From Luzula sylvatica (taxonomy: Eukaryota > Streptophyta > Magnoliopsida > Poales > Juncaceae), in NCBI GenBank assembly GCA_946800325.1, contig OX326956.1, positions 22,170,356 to 22,234,355 of the forward strand: a stretch of DNA of 64,000 nucleotides, given 5' to 3'. The notes below the pieces were generated by a model, which saw only the letters and a list, made by a program, of their open reading frames with translations, was not told the DNA's origin and searched no databases. A program made the position numbers and the translations under genes. Of this stretch, positions 38,377 to 50,625 are shown piece after piece (within the stretch, counting starts at the first letter, position 1; every line of letters begins with the position of its first letter).

Positions 38377-40447
38377 AGAAGTCTAGCACCTTCAAAAAAA
38401 TTCAATTATGATTTCTTTTAAAAAATATTAAAATTGAAGTGTAACACAAGCAAAATACTCAATTTTTATGTCGTACTCAAAATACTCCATAATTGAAGAC
38501 TAAAACACAGAAATTTCAATTTTTTCAGAAATTTCATAAAATGCAAAAACAGAAGTCCAACACCTTCAAAAAAACTCAATTAAGATATTTTTGTAAAAAA
38601 TGTTACAATTTAATTGTAACACAACAAAAACACTCAAATTTCATGGCGTACTCAAAATACTCCGTAATTGAAGACTAATACACACAAATTTCGACTTTTT
38701 CAAAATTTTCTTAAATATGCAATAACAGAAGTCCAACACCTTCAAAAAACTCAATTAAGATATTTTTATAAAAATTGTTAAAATTTAACTGTAACACTAC
38801 AAAAATACTCAATTTTCATGCCGTACTCAAAATACTCCGTAATTGAAGACTAACACAAAAAAATTTCAATTTTTTAAAAATTTCTTAAAAATGCAAAAAC
38901 AGAAGTCCAACATATTCAAAAAATTCAATTATGATATTTTTTTAAAAAATTCTAAAATTGAAGGGTAACACAAGAAAAATACTCAATTTTCATGTCGTAC
39001 TCAAAATACTCCATAATTGAAGACTAACACACACAAATTTCAAATTTATCAAACATTTCTAAAAAATACAAAAACTGAAGTCTAACATCTTCAAAAAATT
39101 CAATTACGGTATTTTTTAAAAAATTGTTAAAATGTAAGTGTAACACAAGCTGAATACTCAATTTTCATGTCGTACTCAAAATACTCCGTAATTGAAGACT
39201 AACACACACAAATTTCAATTTTTTCAAAAATTTCTTAAAAATGAAAAAACAGAAGTCCAACACATTCAAAAAATTCAATTATGATATTTTTTAAAACAAT
39301 TCTAAAATTGAAGGGTAACACAAGGAAAATACTTAATTTTCATGTCGTCCTCAAAATACTCCATAATTGAAGACTAACACATACAAATTTCAATTTTTTC
39401 AAACATTTCAGATAAATGCAAATACTGAAGTCTCAACTTCAAAAAATTCAATTAAGGTATTTTTTTTTTTAAATGTTAAAATGTATGTGTAACGCAAGCA
39501 AAGTACTCAATTTTCATGTCGTACTCAAAATACTCTGTAATTGAAGAATAACATGCACAAATTTCAATTTTTTCAAACATATCTTCAAAATGCAAAAACA
39601 GAAGTCTAGCACCTTCAAAAAAATTCAATTATGATTTCTTTTAAAAAATATTAAAATTGAAGTGTAACACAAGAAAAATACTCAATTTTTATGTCGTACT
39701 CAAAATACTCCATAATTGAAGACTAAAACACAGAAATTTCAATTTTTTCAGAAATTTCATAAAATGCAAAAACAGAAGTCCAACACCTTCAAAAAAACTC
39801 AATTAAGATATTTTTGTAAAAAATGTTACAATTTAATTGTAACACAACAAAAACACTCAAATTTCATGGCGTACTCAAAATACTCCGTAATTGAAGACTA
39901 ATACACACAAATTTCGACTTTTTCAAAATTTTCTTAAATATGCAAAAACAGAAGTCCAACACCTTCAAAAAACTCAATTAAGATATTTTTATAAAAATTG
40001 TTAAAATTTAACTGTAACACTACAAAAATACTCAATTTTCATGCCGTACTCAAAATACTCCGTAATTGAAGACTAACACAAAAAAATTTCAATTTTTTAA
40101 AAATTTCTTAAAAATGCAAAAACAGAAGTCCAACATATTCAAAAAATTCAATTATGATATTTTTTTAAAAAATTCTAAAATTGAAGGGTAACACAAGAAA
40201 AATACTCAATTTTCATGTCGTACTCAAAATACTCCATAATTGAAGACTAACACACACAAATTTCAAATTTATCAAACATTTCTAAAAAATACAAAAACTG
40301 AAGTCTAACATCTTCAAAAAATTCAATTACGGTATTTTTTAAAAAATTGTTAAAATGTAAGTGTAACACAAGCTGAATACTCAATTTTCATGTCGTACTC
40401 AAAATACTCCGTAATTGAAGACTAACACACACAAATTTCAATTTTTT
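38377..40447 (-). repeat. Near-identical 848-bp blocks 1,223 bp apart
   Basis: 38,377-39,224 and 39,600-40,447 agree almost base for base. By eye I found only a g/c-type change in caagcaaaat and a cAATa/cAAAa change (38,711 and 39,934). They are separated by 375 bp (two monomers) that instead match about 44,300-44,670. The period is seven monomers. The very low divergence against the general background makes this one of the youngest duplications in the window. Confidence 0.88.
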
Positions 40448-43400
40448 AAAAATTTCTTCAAAATGAAACAACATAAGTCTAACGCCTTCAAAAAAATTCA
40501 ATTATGATTTTCTTAAAAATATATTAAAATTGAAGTGTAACGCAAGCAAAATACTCAATTTTCATGTCGTACTCAAAATACTCTGTAATTGAAGAATAAC
40601 ACACAGAAATTTCAATTTTTTCAGAAATTTCGTAAAATGCAAAAACAGAAGTCCAACACATTAAAAAAAACTCAATTTAGATATTTTTGTAAAAAATGTT
40701 AAAATTTAATTGTAACACAACCAAAACACTCAATTTTCATGTCGTACTCAAAATACTCCGTAATTGAAGACTAATACACACAAATTTCAACTTTTTCAAA
40801 ACTTTCATAAATATGCAAAAACAGAAGTCCAAGACCTTCAAAAAACTCAATTAAGATATTTTTATAAAAATTGTTGAAATTTAACTGTAACTCTACAAAA
40901 ATACTCAATTTTCATGCCGTACTCAAAATACTCTGTAATTATATTGAAGACTAACACACACAAATTTCAATTTTTTTAAAATTTCTTAAAAATGCAAAAA
41001 AAAGAAGTCCAACACATACAAAAAATTCAATTATGATATTTTTTTTAAAAATTCTAAAATTGAAGGGTACCACAAGCAAAATACTCAATTTTCATGTCTG
41101 TACTCAAAATACTCCATAATTGAAGACTAACACACACAAATTTCAATTTTTTCAAACATTTCTGAAAAATGCAAAAACTAAAGTCTAGCATCTTCAAAAA
41201 ATTCAATTACGGAATTTTTTAAAAAATTTGTTAAAATTGAAGATTAACACAAGCTAAGTACTCAATTTTCATGTCGTACTCAAAATACTCCGTAATTGAA
41301 GACTAACACACACAAATTCCAATTTTTTAAAAATTTTCTTCAAAATGCAAAAACAGAAGTCAAACACCTTCAAAAAAATTCAATTATGATTTTTTTAAAA
41401 ATATATTAAAATTGAACTGTAACGCAAGCAAAATACTTAATTTTCATGTCGTACTCAAAACACTCCATAATTGAAGACGAAGACACACAAATTTCATTTT
41501 TTTCAAAAATTTCTTAAAAATGCAAAAACAGAAGTCCAACACATTCAAAAAATTCAATTAGGATATTTTTTTTAAAATTATAAAATTGAAGGGTACCACA
41601 AGCAAAATACTCAATTTTCATGTCGTACTCAAAATACTCCATAATTGAAGACTAACACTCACAAATTTCAATTTTTTAAAAAATTTCTTCAAAATGCAAA
41701 AACAGAAGTCTAGCACCTTCAAAAAAATTCAATTATGATTTCCCTAAAAATATATTAAAATTGAAGTGTAACGCAAGCAAAATACTCAATTTTCATGTCG
41801 TACTGAAAACACTCCATAATTGAAGACTAACACACACAAATTTCAATTTTTTCAAATATTTCTTAAAAAAGCAAAAACCGAAGTCCAACACATTCAAAAA
41901 ATTCAATTATGATATTTTTAAAAAAAATTCTAAAACTGATGGGTAACACTAGCAAAATACTCAATTTTAATGTCGTACTCAAAATACTCCTTAATCGAAG
42001 ACTAATACACACATATTTCTATTTTTTCAAACATTTCTGAAAAATGCAAAAACTGAAGTCTAACACCTTCGAAAAATTCAATGAAGTGATTTTTTAAAAA
42101 ATTGTTAAAATGTAAGTGTAACACGTGGAAAATACTCAATTTTCATGTCGTACTCAAAATATTTGGTAATTGAAGACTAACACAGACAACTTTCAATTTT
42201 TCCAAAAATGTCTTAAAAATGCAAAAACAGAAGTCTAACACCTTCAAAAAACTCAATTAAGATATTTTTACAAAAATTGCTAAAATTTAATTGTAACACA
42301 ACAAAAATACTCAATTTTCATGTCGTACTCAAAATACTCTGTAATTGAAGAATAACACGCACAAATTTCAATTTTTTTAAACATATCTTCAAAATGCAAA
42401 AACAGAAGTCTAGCACCTTCAAAAAAATTCAATTATGATTTTTTTTAAAAAATATTAAATTTGAAGTGTAACACAAGCAAAATACTCAATTTTCATGTCG
42501 TACTCAAAATACTCCATAATTGAAGACTAACACACAGAAATTTCAATTTTTTTCAGAAATTTCATAAAATGCAAAAACAGAAGTCCAACACCTTCAAAAA
42601 TACTCAATTAAGATATTTTTGTAAAAAATGTTACAATTTAATTGTAACACAACAAAAACACTCAATTTTCATGTCGTACTCAAAATACTCCGTAATTGAA
42701 GACTAATACTCACAAATTTCAACTTTTTCAAAACTTTCTTAAATATGCAAAAACAGAAGTCCAACACCTTCAAAAAACTCAATTAAGATATTTTTATAAA
42801 AATTGTTAAAATTTAACTGTAACACTACAAAAATACTCAATTTTCATGCCGTACTCAAAATACTCCGTAATTGAAGACTAACACACAAAAATTTCAATTT
42901 TTTAAAAATTTCTTAAAAATGCAAAAACAGAAGTCCAACATATTCAAAAAATTCAATTATGATATTTTTTTAAAAAATTCTAAAATTGAAGGGTAACACA
43001 AGAAAAATACTCAATTTTCATGTCGTACTCAAAATACTCCATAATTGAAGACTAACACACACAAATTTCAATTTTTTCAAACATTTATGAAAAATGCAAA
43101 AACTGAAGTCTAGCATGTTCAAAAAATTCAATTACGGAATTTTTTAAAAAAATTGTTAAAATTGAAGATTAACACAAGCTAAGTACTCAATTTTCATGTC
43201 GTACTCAAAATACTCCGTAATTGAAGACTAACACACACAAATTCTAATTTTTTTAAAATTTTCTTCAAAATGCAAAAACAGAAGTCAAGCACCTTCAAAA
43301 AAGTTCAATTATGATTTTTTTAAAAATATATTAAAATTGAACTGTAACGCAAGCAAAATACACAATTTTCATGTCGTACTCAAAACACTCCATAATTGAA

Positions 43401-46400
43401 GACGAAGACACACAAATTTCATTTTTTTCAAAAATTTCTTAAAAATGCAAAAACAGAAGTCCAACACATTCAAAAAATTCAATTATGATATTTTTTTTAA
43501 AAATTATAAAATTGAAGGGTACCACAAGCAAAATACTCAATTTTCATGTCGTACTCAAAATACTCCATAATTGAAGACTAACACTCACAAATTTCAATTT
43601 TTTTAAAAATTTCTTCAAAATGCAAAAACAGAAGTCTTGCACCTTCAAAAAAAATTCAATTATGATTTCCTTAAAAATATATTAAAATTGAAGTGTAACG
43701 CAAGCAAAATACTCAATTTTCATGTCGTACTCAAAACACTCCATAATTGAAGACTAACACACACAAATTTCAATTTTTTCAAAAATTTCTTAAAAAAGCA
43801 AAAACCGAAGTCCAACACATTCAAAAAATTCAATTATGATATTTTTAAAAAAAATTCTAAAACTGATGGGTAACACTAGCAAAATACTCAATTTTAATGT
43901 CGTACTCAAAATACTCCATAATCGAAGACTAATACACACATATTTCTATTTTTTCAAACATTTCTGAAAAATGCAAAAACTGAAGTCTAACACCTTCGAA
44001 AAATTCAATGAAGGTATTTTTTAAAAAATTGTTAAAATGTAAGTGTAACACGTGAAAAATACTCAATTTTCATGTCGTACTCAAAATATTTTGTAATTGA
44101 AGACTAACACAGACAACTTTCAATTTTTCCAAAAATGTCTTAAAAATGCAAAAACAGAAGTCTAACACCTTCAAAAAACTCAATTAAGATATTTTTACAA
44201 AAATTGTTAAAATTTAATTGTAACACAACAAAAATACTCAATTTCCATGTCGTACTCAAAATACTCCGTAATTGAAGACTAACACACACAAATTTCAATT
44301 TTTTCAAAAATTTCTTAAAAATGAAAAAACAGAAGTCCAACACATTCAAAAAATTCAATTATGATATTTTTTAAAACAATTCTAAAATTGAAGGGTGACA
44401 CAAGGAAAATACTTAATTTTCATGTCGTACTCAAAATACTCCATAATTGAAGACTAACACATACAAATTTCAATTTTTTCAAACATTTCTGATAAATGCA
44501 AATACTGAAGTCTCAACTTCAAAAAATTCAATTAAGGTATTTTTTTTTTTAAATGTTAAAATGTATGTGTAACGCAAGCAAAGTACTCAATTTTCATGTC
44601 GTACTCAAAATACTCTGTAATTGAAGAATAACATGCACAAATTTCAATTTTTTCAAACATATCTTCAAAATGCAAAAACAGAAGTCTAGCACCTTCAAAA
44701 AAATTCAATTATGATTTTTTTAAAAAAATATTAAAATTGAAGTGTAACACAAGCAAAATACTCAATTTTCATGTCGTACTCAAAATACTCCATAATTGAA
44801 GACTAACACACAGAAATTTCAATTTTTTCAGAAATTTCATAAAATGCAAAAACAGAAGTCCAACACATTCAAAAAAACTCAATTAAGATATTTTTGTAAA
44901 AAATTTTACAATTTAATTGTAACACAACAAAAACACTCAATTTTCATGTCGTACTCAAAATACTCCGTAATTGAAGACTAATACTCACAAATTTCAACTC
45001 TTTCAAAACTTTCTTAAATATGCAAAAACAGAAGTCCAACACCTTCAAAAAACTCAATTAAGATATTTTTATAAAAATTGTTGAAATTTAACTGTAACTC
45101 TACAAAAATACTCAATTTTCATGCCGTACTCAAAATACTCGGTAATTATATTGAAGACTAACACACACAAATTTCAATTTTTTAAAAATTTCATAAAAAT
45201 GCAAAAAAAGAAGTCCAACACATACAAAAAATTCAATTATGATATTTTTTTTAAAAATTCTAAAATTGAAGGGTACCACAAGCAAAATACTCAATTTTCA
45301 TGTCGTACTCAAAATACTCCATAATTGAAGACTAACACACACAAATTTCAATTTTTTCAAACATTTCTGAAAAATGCAAAAACTAAGGTCTAGCATCTTC
45401 AAAAAATTCAATTACGGAATTTTTTAAAAAATTTGTTAAAATTGAAGATTAACACAAGCTAAGTACTCAATTTTCATGTCGTACTCAAAATACTCCGTAA
45501 TTGAAGACTAACACACACAAATTCCAATTTTTTTAAAATTTTCTTCAAAATGCAAAAACAGAAGTCAAACACCTTCAAAAAAATTCAATTATGATTTTTT
45601 TAAAAATATATTAAAATTGAACTGTAACGCAAGCAAAATACTTAATTTTCATGTGGTACTCAAAACACTCCATAATTGAAGACGAAGACACACAAATTTC
45701 ATTTTTTTCAAAAATTTCTTAAAAATGCAAAAACAGAAGTCCAACACATTCAAAAAATTCAATTATGATATTTTTTTTTAAAATTATAAAATTGAAGGGT
45801 ACCACAAGCAAAATACTCAATTTTCATGTCGTACTCAAAATACTCCATAATTGTAACACAACAAAAACAGAAGTCCAACACCTTCAAAAAAACTCAATTA
45901 AGATATTTTTGTAAAAAATGATACAATTTAATTGTAACACAACAAAAACACTCAATTTTCATGTCGTACTCAAAATACTCCGTAATTGAAGACTAATACT
46001 CACAAATTTCAACTTTTTCAAAACTTTCTTAAATATGCAAAAACAGAAGTCCAACACCTTCAAAAAACTCAATTAAGATATTTTTATAAAAATTGTTAAA
46101 ATTTAACTGTAACACTACAAAAATACTCAATTTTCATGCCGAACTCAAAATACTCCGTAATTGAAGACTAACACACACAAATTTCAATTTTTTAAAAATT
46201 TCTTAAAAATGCAAAAACAGAAGTCCAACATATTCAAAAAATTCAATTATGATATTTTTTTAAAAAATTCTAAAATTTAAGGGTAACACAACAAAAATAC
46301 TCAATTTTCATGTCGTACTCAAAATACTCCATAATTGAAGACTAACACACACAAATTTCAAATTTATCAAACATTTCTGAAAAATGCAAAAACTGAAGTC

Positions 46401-46800
46401 TAACATCTTCAAAAAATTCAATTACAGTATTTTTTAAAAAAATGTTAAAATGTAAGTGTAACACAAGCTAAATACTCAATTTTCATGTCGTACTCAAAAT
46501 ACTCCGTAATTGAAGACTAACACACACAAATTTCAATTTTTTCAAAAATTTCTTCAAAATGTAAAAACATAAGTCTAACGCCTTTAAAAAAATTCAATTA
46601 TGATTTTCTTAAAAATATATTAAAATTGAAGTGTAACACAAGAAAAATACTCAATTTTCATGTCGTACTCAAAACACTCCATAATTGAAGACGAAGACAC
46701 ACAAATTTCAATTTTTTCAAAAATTTCTTAAAAATGCAAAAACCGAAGTCCAACACAATCAAAAAATTCAATTATGATATTTTTTTTAAAAATTCTAAAA
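40448..46800 (-). repeat. Family alpha long HOR, about 4.2 kb (24 = 11 + 13 monomers)
   Basis: A 5-bp insertion (gtaattatattgaag) marks monomers at 40,941 and 45,148, spacing 4,207. gacgaaga occurs at 41,476, 43,401, 45,681 and 46,690. aagctaagta occurs at 41,251, 43,176 and 45,456. Spacings of 1,925 and 2,280 therefore alternate, corresponding to 11 and 13 monomers. The third unit is shortened by the scrambled monomer at about 45.86 kb. Confidence 0.83.
45841..45885 (-). repeat. Scrambled, truncated monomer
   Basis: The usual run from cataattgaagactaac to tgcaaaaacagaagtcc is broken. After ccataattg comes taacacaac and then directly aaaaacagaagtcc, so about 50 bp is replaced by 9 bp. The word attgtaacacaacaaaaac occurs naturally in the next monomer (about 45,930), so the 9 bp look like a short templated copy. 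It uses shared attg at one end and aaaaac at the other. Confidence 0.82.
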
Positions 46801-47981
46801 TTGAAGGGTAACACAAGCAAAATATTCAATTTTCATGTCGTACTCAAAATACTCCATAATTGAAGACTAACACACACGAATTTCAATTTTTTCAAACATT
46901 TCTGAAGAATGCAAAAACTGAAGTCTAACACCTTCGAAAAGTTCAATTAAGGTATTTTTTAAAACATTGTTAAAATGTAAGTGTAACACGTGCAAAATAC
47001 TCAATTTTCCTGTCGTACTCAAAATATTATGTAATTGAAAACTAACACACACAACTTTCAATTTTTCCAAAAATTTCTTAAAAATGCAAAAACAGAAGTC
47101 TATCACCTTCAAAAAACACAATTAAAATATTTTTACAAAAAATGTTAAAATTTAATTGTGACACAACAAAAATACTCAATTTTCATCTCGTACTCAAAAT
47201 ACTCCGTAATTGAAGACTAACACACACAAATTTCATTTTTTTCAAAAATTTCTTAAAAATGCAAAAAGAGAACTCCAACACATTAAAAAAATTCCATTAT
47301 GATATTTTTATTTTTTTTTAAATTGAAAGGTAACACAAGGTAAATACTCAATTTTCATGTCGTACTCAAAATACTCCATAATTGAAGACTAACACACACA
47401 AATTTCAATTTTCCAAACATTTCTGAAAAATGCAAAAACTGAAGTCCATCACCTTCAAAAAATTCAATTAAAGTATTTATTTTAAAAAATTTAAAATGTA
47501 AGTGTAACGCATGCAAAATACTCAATTTTCATGTCGTACTCAAAATATTTTGTAATTGAAGACTAACACACAAAAATTTCAATTTTTCCAAAAAATACAT
47601 AAAAATACAAAAAACAGAAGTCTAACACCATTAAAAAACTCAATTAATATATTTTTATAAAAATTGTTTAAATTTAATTGTATTACAACAAAAAAAATCA
47701 ATTTTCATGTCGTACTGAATATACTCCGTAATTCAAGACTAACACACACACATTTCAATTTTTTTCAAATATTTCTTCAAAATACAAAACCAGAAGTCTA
47801 ACACATTCAAAAAATTCATTTATGATATTTTTTCAAAAAATATTAAAATTGAAGTGTAACACAAGAAAAATACTCAATTTTCATGTCGTACTCAAAATAT
47901 TCTGTAATGGAAGACTAACACACACAAATTTCAACTTTTTCAAATCTTACGTAAAAATGAAAAACTGAAGTCTAACACCTT
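46801..47981 (-). repeat. Start of family beta on the minus strand
   Basis: About seven monomers whose order, read on the minus strand, continues the beta series: cttttcgaagg near 46,935, CACGTG near 46,988, gtgatagac near 47,100, gtgttggagttctc near 47,270, gtgatggac near 47,445, cttgaattacgg at 47,731 and cttccattac at 47,909. The switch from alpha to beta near 46.8 kb has no visible break in monomer register. Confidence 0.78.
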
Positions 47982-50606
47982 CAAATAATTGAATTAAGAT
48001 ATTTTTTTTTTAAATGTTAAAATTTCATTGAAACACATGCAAAATACTCAATTTTCATGTCGTACTCAAAATACTCCATAACTGAATACTAACACACAAA
48101 AATTTCAACTTTTTCAAAACTTTCTTAAAAAATGCAAAAACAAAAGTCCAACACCATCAAAAAACTCAATTAAGATATTTTTATAAAAATTGTTAAAATT
48201 TAACTGTAACACTACAAAAATACTCAATTTTCATGTTGTACTCAAAATACTCCGTAATTGAAGACTAACACACACAAATTTCAATTTTTGAAAGATTTCT
48301 TAAAAATGCAAGAACAGAAGTCCAACACATTCAAAAAAATTCAATTATAATAATTTTTTTTTAAATTCAAAAACTGAAGGGCAACACAAGCAAAATACTC
48401 AATTTTTGTGTCGTACTTAAAATACTCCATAATCGAAGACTAATACACAAAAATTTCTATTTTTTCAAACATTTCTGAAAAATGCAAAAACTGAAGTCTA
48501 ACACCTTCGACATATTCAATGAAGGTATTTTTTAAAAAATTGTTAAAATGTATTTGTAACACGTGCAAAATACTCAATTTTCATGTGGTACTCAAAATAT
48601 TTTGTAATTGAAGATTTACACACACAACTTTCAATTTTTCCAAAAATATCTAAAAAATGCAAAAACAGAAGTCTAACACCTTCAAAAAACTCAATTAAGA
48701 TATTTTAACAAAAATTGTTAAAATTTAATTGTAACACAACAAAAATACTCAATTTCCATGTCGTACTCAAAATACTCCGTAATTGAAGACTAACACACAC
48801 AAATTTCAATTTTTTCAAAAATTTCTCAAAAATGCAAAAACATAAGTCCAACACATTCAAAAAATTCAATTATGATACTTTTTAAAACAATTCTAAAATT
48901 GAAGTGTAACACAAGGAAAATACTCAATTTTCATGTCGTACTCAAAATACTCCATAATTGAAGACTAACACACACAAATTTCAATTTTTTCAAACATTTC
49001 TTAAAAATGCAAAAACTGAAGTCTAACACCTTCAAAAAACTCAATTAAAATATTTTTACAAAAAATGTTAAAATTTAATTGTAACACAACAAAAATACTC
49101 AATTTTCATGTCGTACTCAAAATACTCCATAATTGAAGACTAACACACACAAATTTCATTTTTTTCAAAAATTTCTTAAAAATGCAAAAACAGAAGTCCA
49201 ACACATTAAAAAAATTCAATTAAGATATTTTTTGAAATTTTTTTTAAATTGAAAGGTAACAGAAGGAAAATACTCAATTTTCATGTCGTACTCAAAATAC
49301 TCCATAATTGATGACTAACACACACAAATTTCAATTTTTTCAAACATTTCTTAAAAATGCAAAAACTAAAGTCCAACACATTCAAAAAATTCAATTAAAG
49401 ATTTTATTTTAAAAAATTTAAAATGTCAGTGTAAGACAAACAAAATACTCAATTTTCATGTCGTACTCAAAATATTCTGTAATTGAAGACTAACACACAA
49501 AAATTTCAATTTTTCCAAAAATTTCTTAAAAATACAAAAACAGAAGTCTAACACCATAAAAAAACTCAATTAAGATATTTTTATAAAAATTGTTTAAATT
49601 TAATTGTGATACAACAAAAATACTCAATTTTCATGTCGTACTCAAAATACCCCATAATTCAAGACTAACACACAAAAATTTCAATTTTTTTCAAAAATTT
49701 CTTCAAAATGCAAAAACAGAAGTCCAACACATTCAAAAAAATTCAATTTTGATATTTTTTAAAAAAATTCTAAAATAGAAGGGTAACACAAGGAAAATAC
49801 TCAATTTTCATGTCATACTCAAAATACTCCATAATTGAAGATCAACACAAACAAATTTCAATTTCTAAAAAATGCAAAAACAGAAGTCCAACACATACAA
49901 AAATTTCAATTATGATATTATTTTTTTTTAATTCTAAAATTGAAGGTAACACAAGCAAAATACTCAATATTTATGTGGTACTCAAAATACTCCATCTTGA
50001 AGACTAAGACACACAAATTTCAATTTTTTCAAACATTTCTGAAAAATGCAAAAACTGAAGTCTAACATCTTCAACAAATTCAATTACGGTATTTTTTTTT
50101 AAAATTGTCAAAATGAAAGATTAACACAAGCTAAATACTTAATTTTCATGTCGTACTCAAAATACTCCGTAATTGAAGACTAACACACACAAATTTTAAT
50201 TTTTTTAAAAATTTCTTCAAAATGCAAAAACAGAAGTCTAACACCTTCAAAAAAATTCCATTATGATTTTCTTAAAAAAATATTAAAATTGAAGTGTAAC
50301 GCAAGCAAAATACTCAATTTTCATGTCGTACTCAAAACACTCCATAATTGAAGACTAACACACACAAATTTCAATTTTTTCTAAAATTTCTTAAAAATGC
50401 AAAAACCGAAGTCCAACACAATAAAAAAATTCAATTATGATATTTTTTTAAAAAATTCTAAAATTGAAGGGTAACACAAGCAAAATACTCAATTTTCATG
50501 TCGTACTCAAAATACTCCATAATTGAAGACTAACACACACAAATTTCAATTTTTTCAAACATTTCTGAAGAATGCAAAAACTGAAGTCTAACACCTTCAA
50601 AAAGTT
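47982..50606 (-). repeat. Minus-strand beta HOR, 15-monomer variant (2,625 bp)
   Basis: Bounded by caaataatt(g/c)aattaag at 47,982 and 50,607. It keeps the three monomers of the plus-strand copies that the next two minus-strand copies lack: the cttgaattatgggg type (49,655 region), a ttctgtaattgaag type and the gtaagacaaac type (49,434). It ends in a deletion junction at about 50,600 that removes six monomers. Net length is 18 + 3 - 6 = 15 monomers. Confidence 0.84.
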
Positions 50607-50625
50607 CAAATAATTGAATTAAGAT
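50590..50625 (-). other. Internal HOR deletion junction
   Basis: The run ctaacaccttcaaaaagttc continues as aaataattgaattaag. In the other copies the first part (cttcgaaaagttcaattaagg, for example 52,697) and the second part (cttcaaataattcaattaag, for example 53,736) are about six monomers apart. The shared word ttcaa at the switch fits an exchange between non-matching monomers of the same register. Confidence 0.82.

Noticed and set aside
38493..39901. Two identical 61-codon frames at 38,493 and 39,716, suggestive of a conserved duplicated gene
   Set aside because: The identity extends over 848 bp of satellite on both sides and includes non-coding parts. It reflects a recent DNA duplication, not protein conservation.
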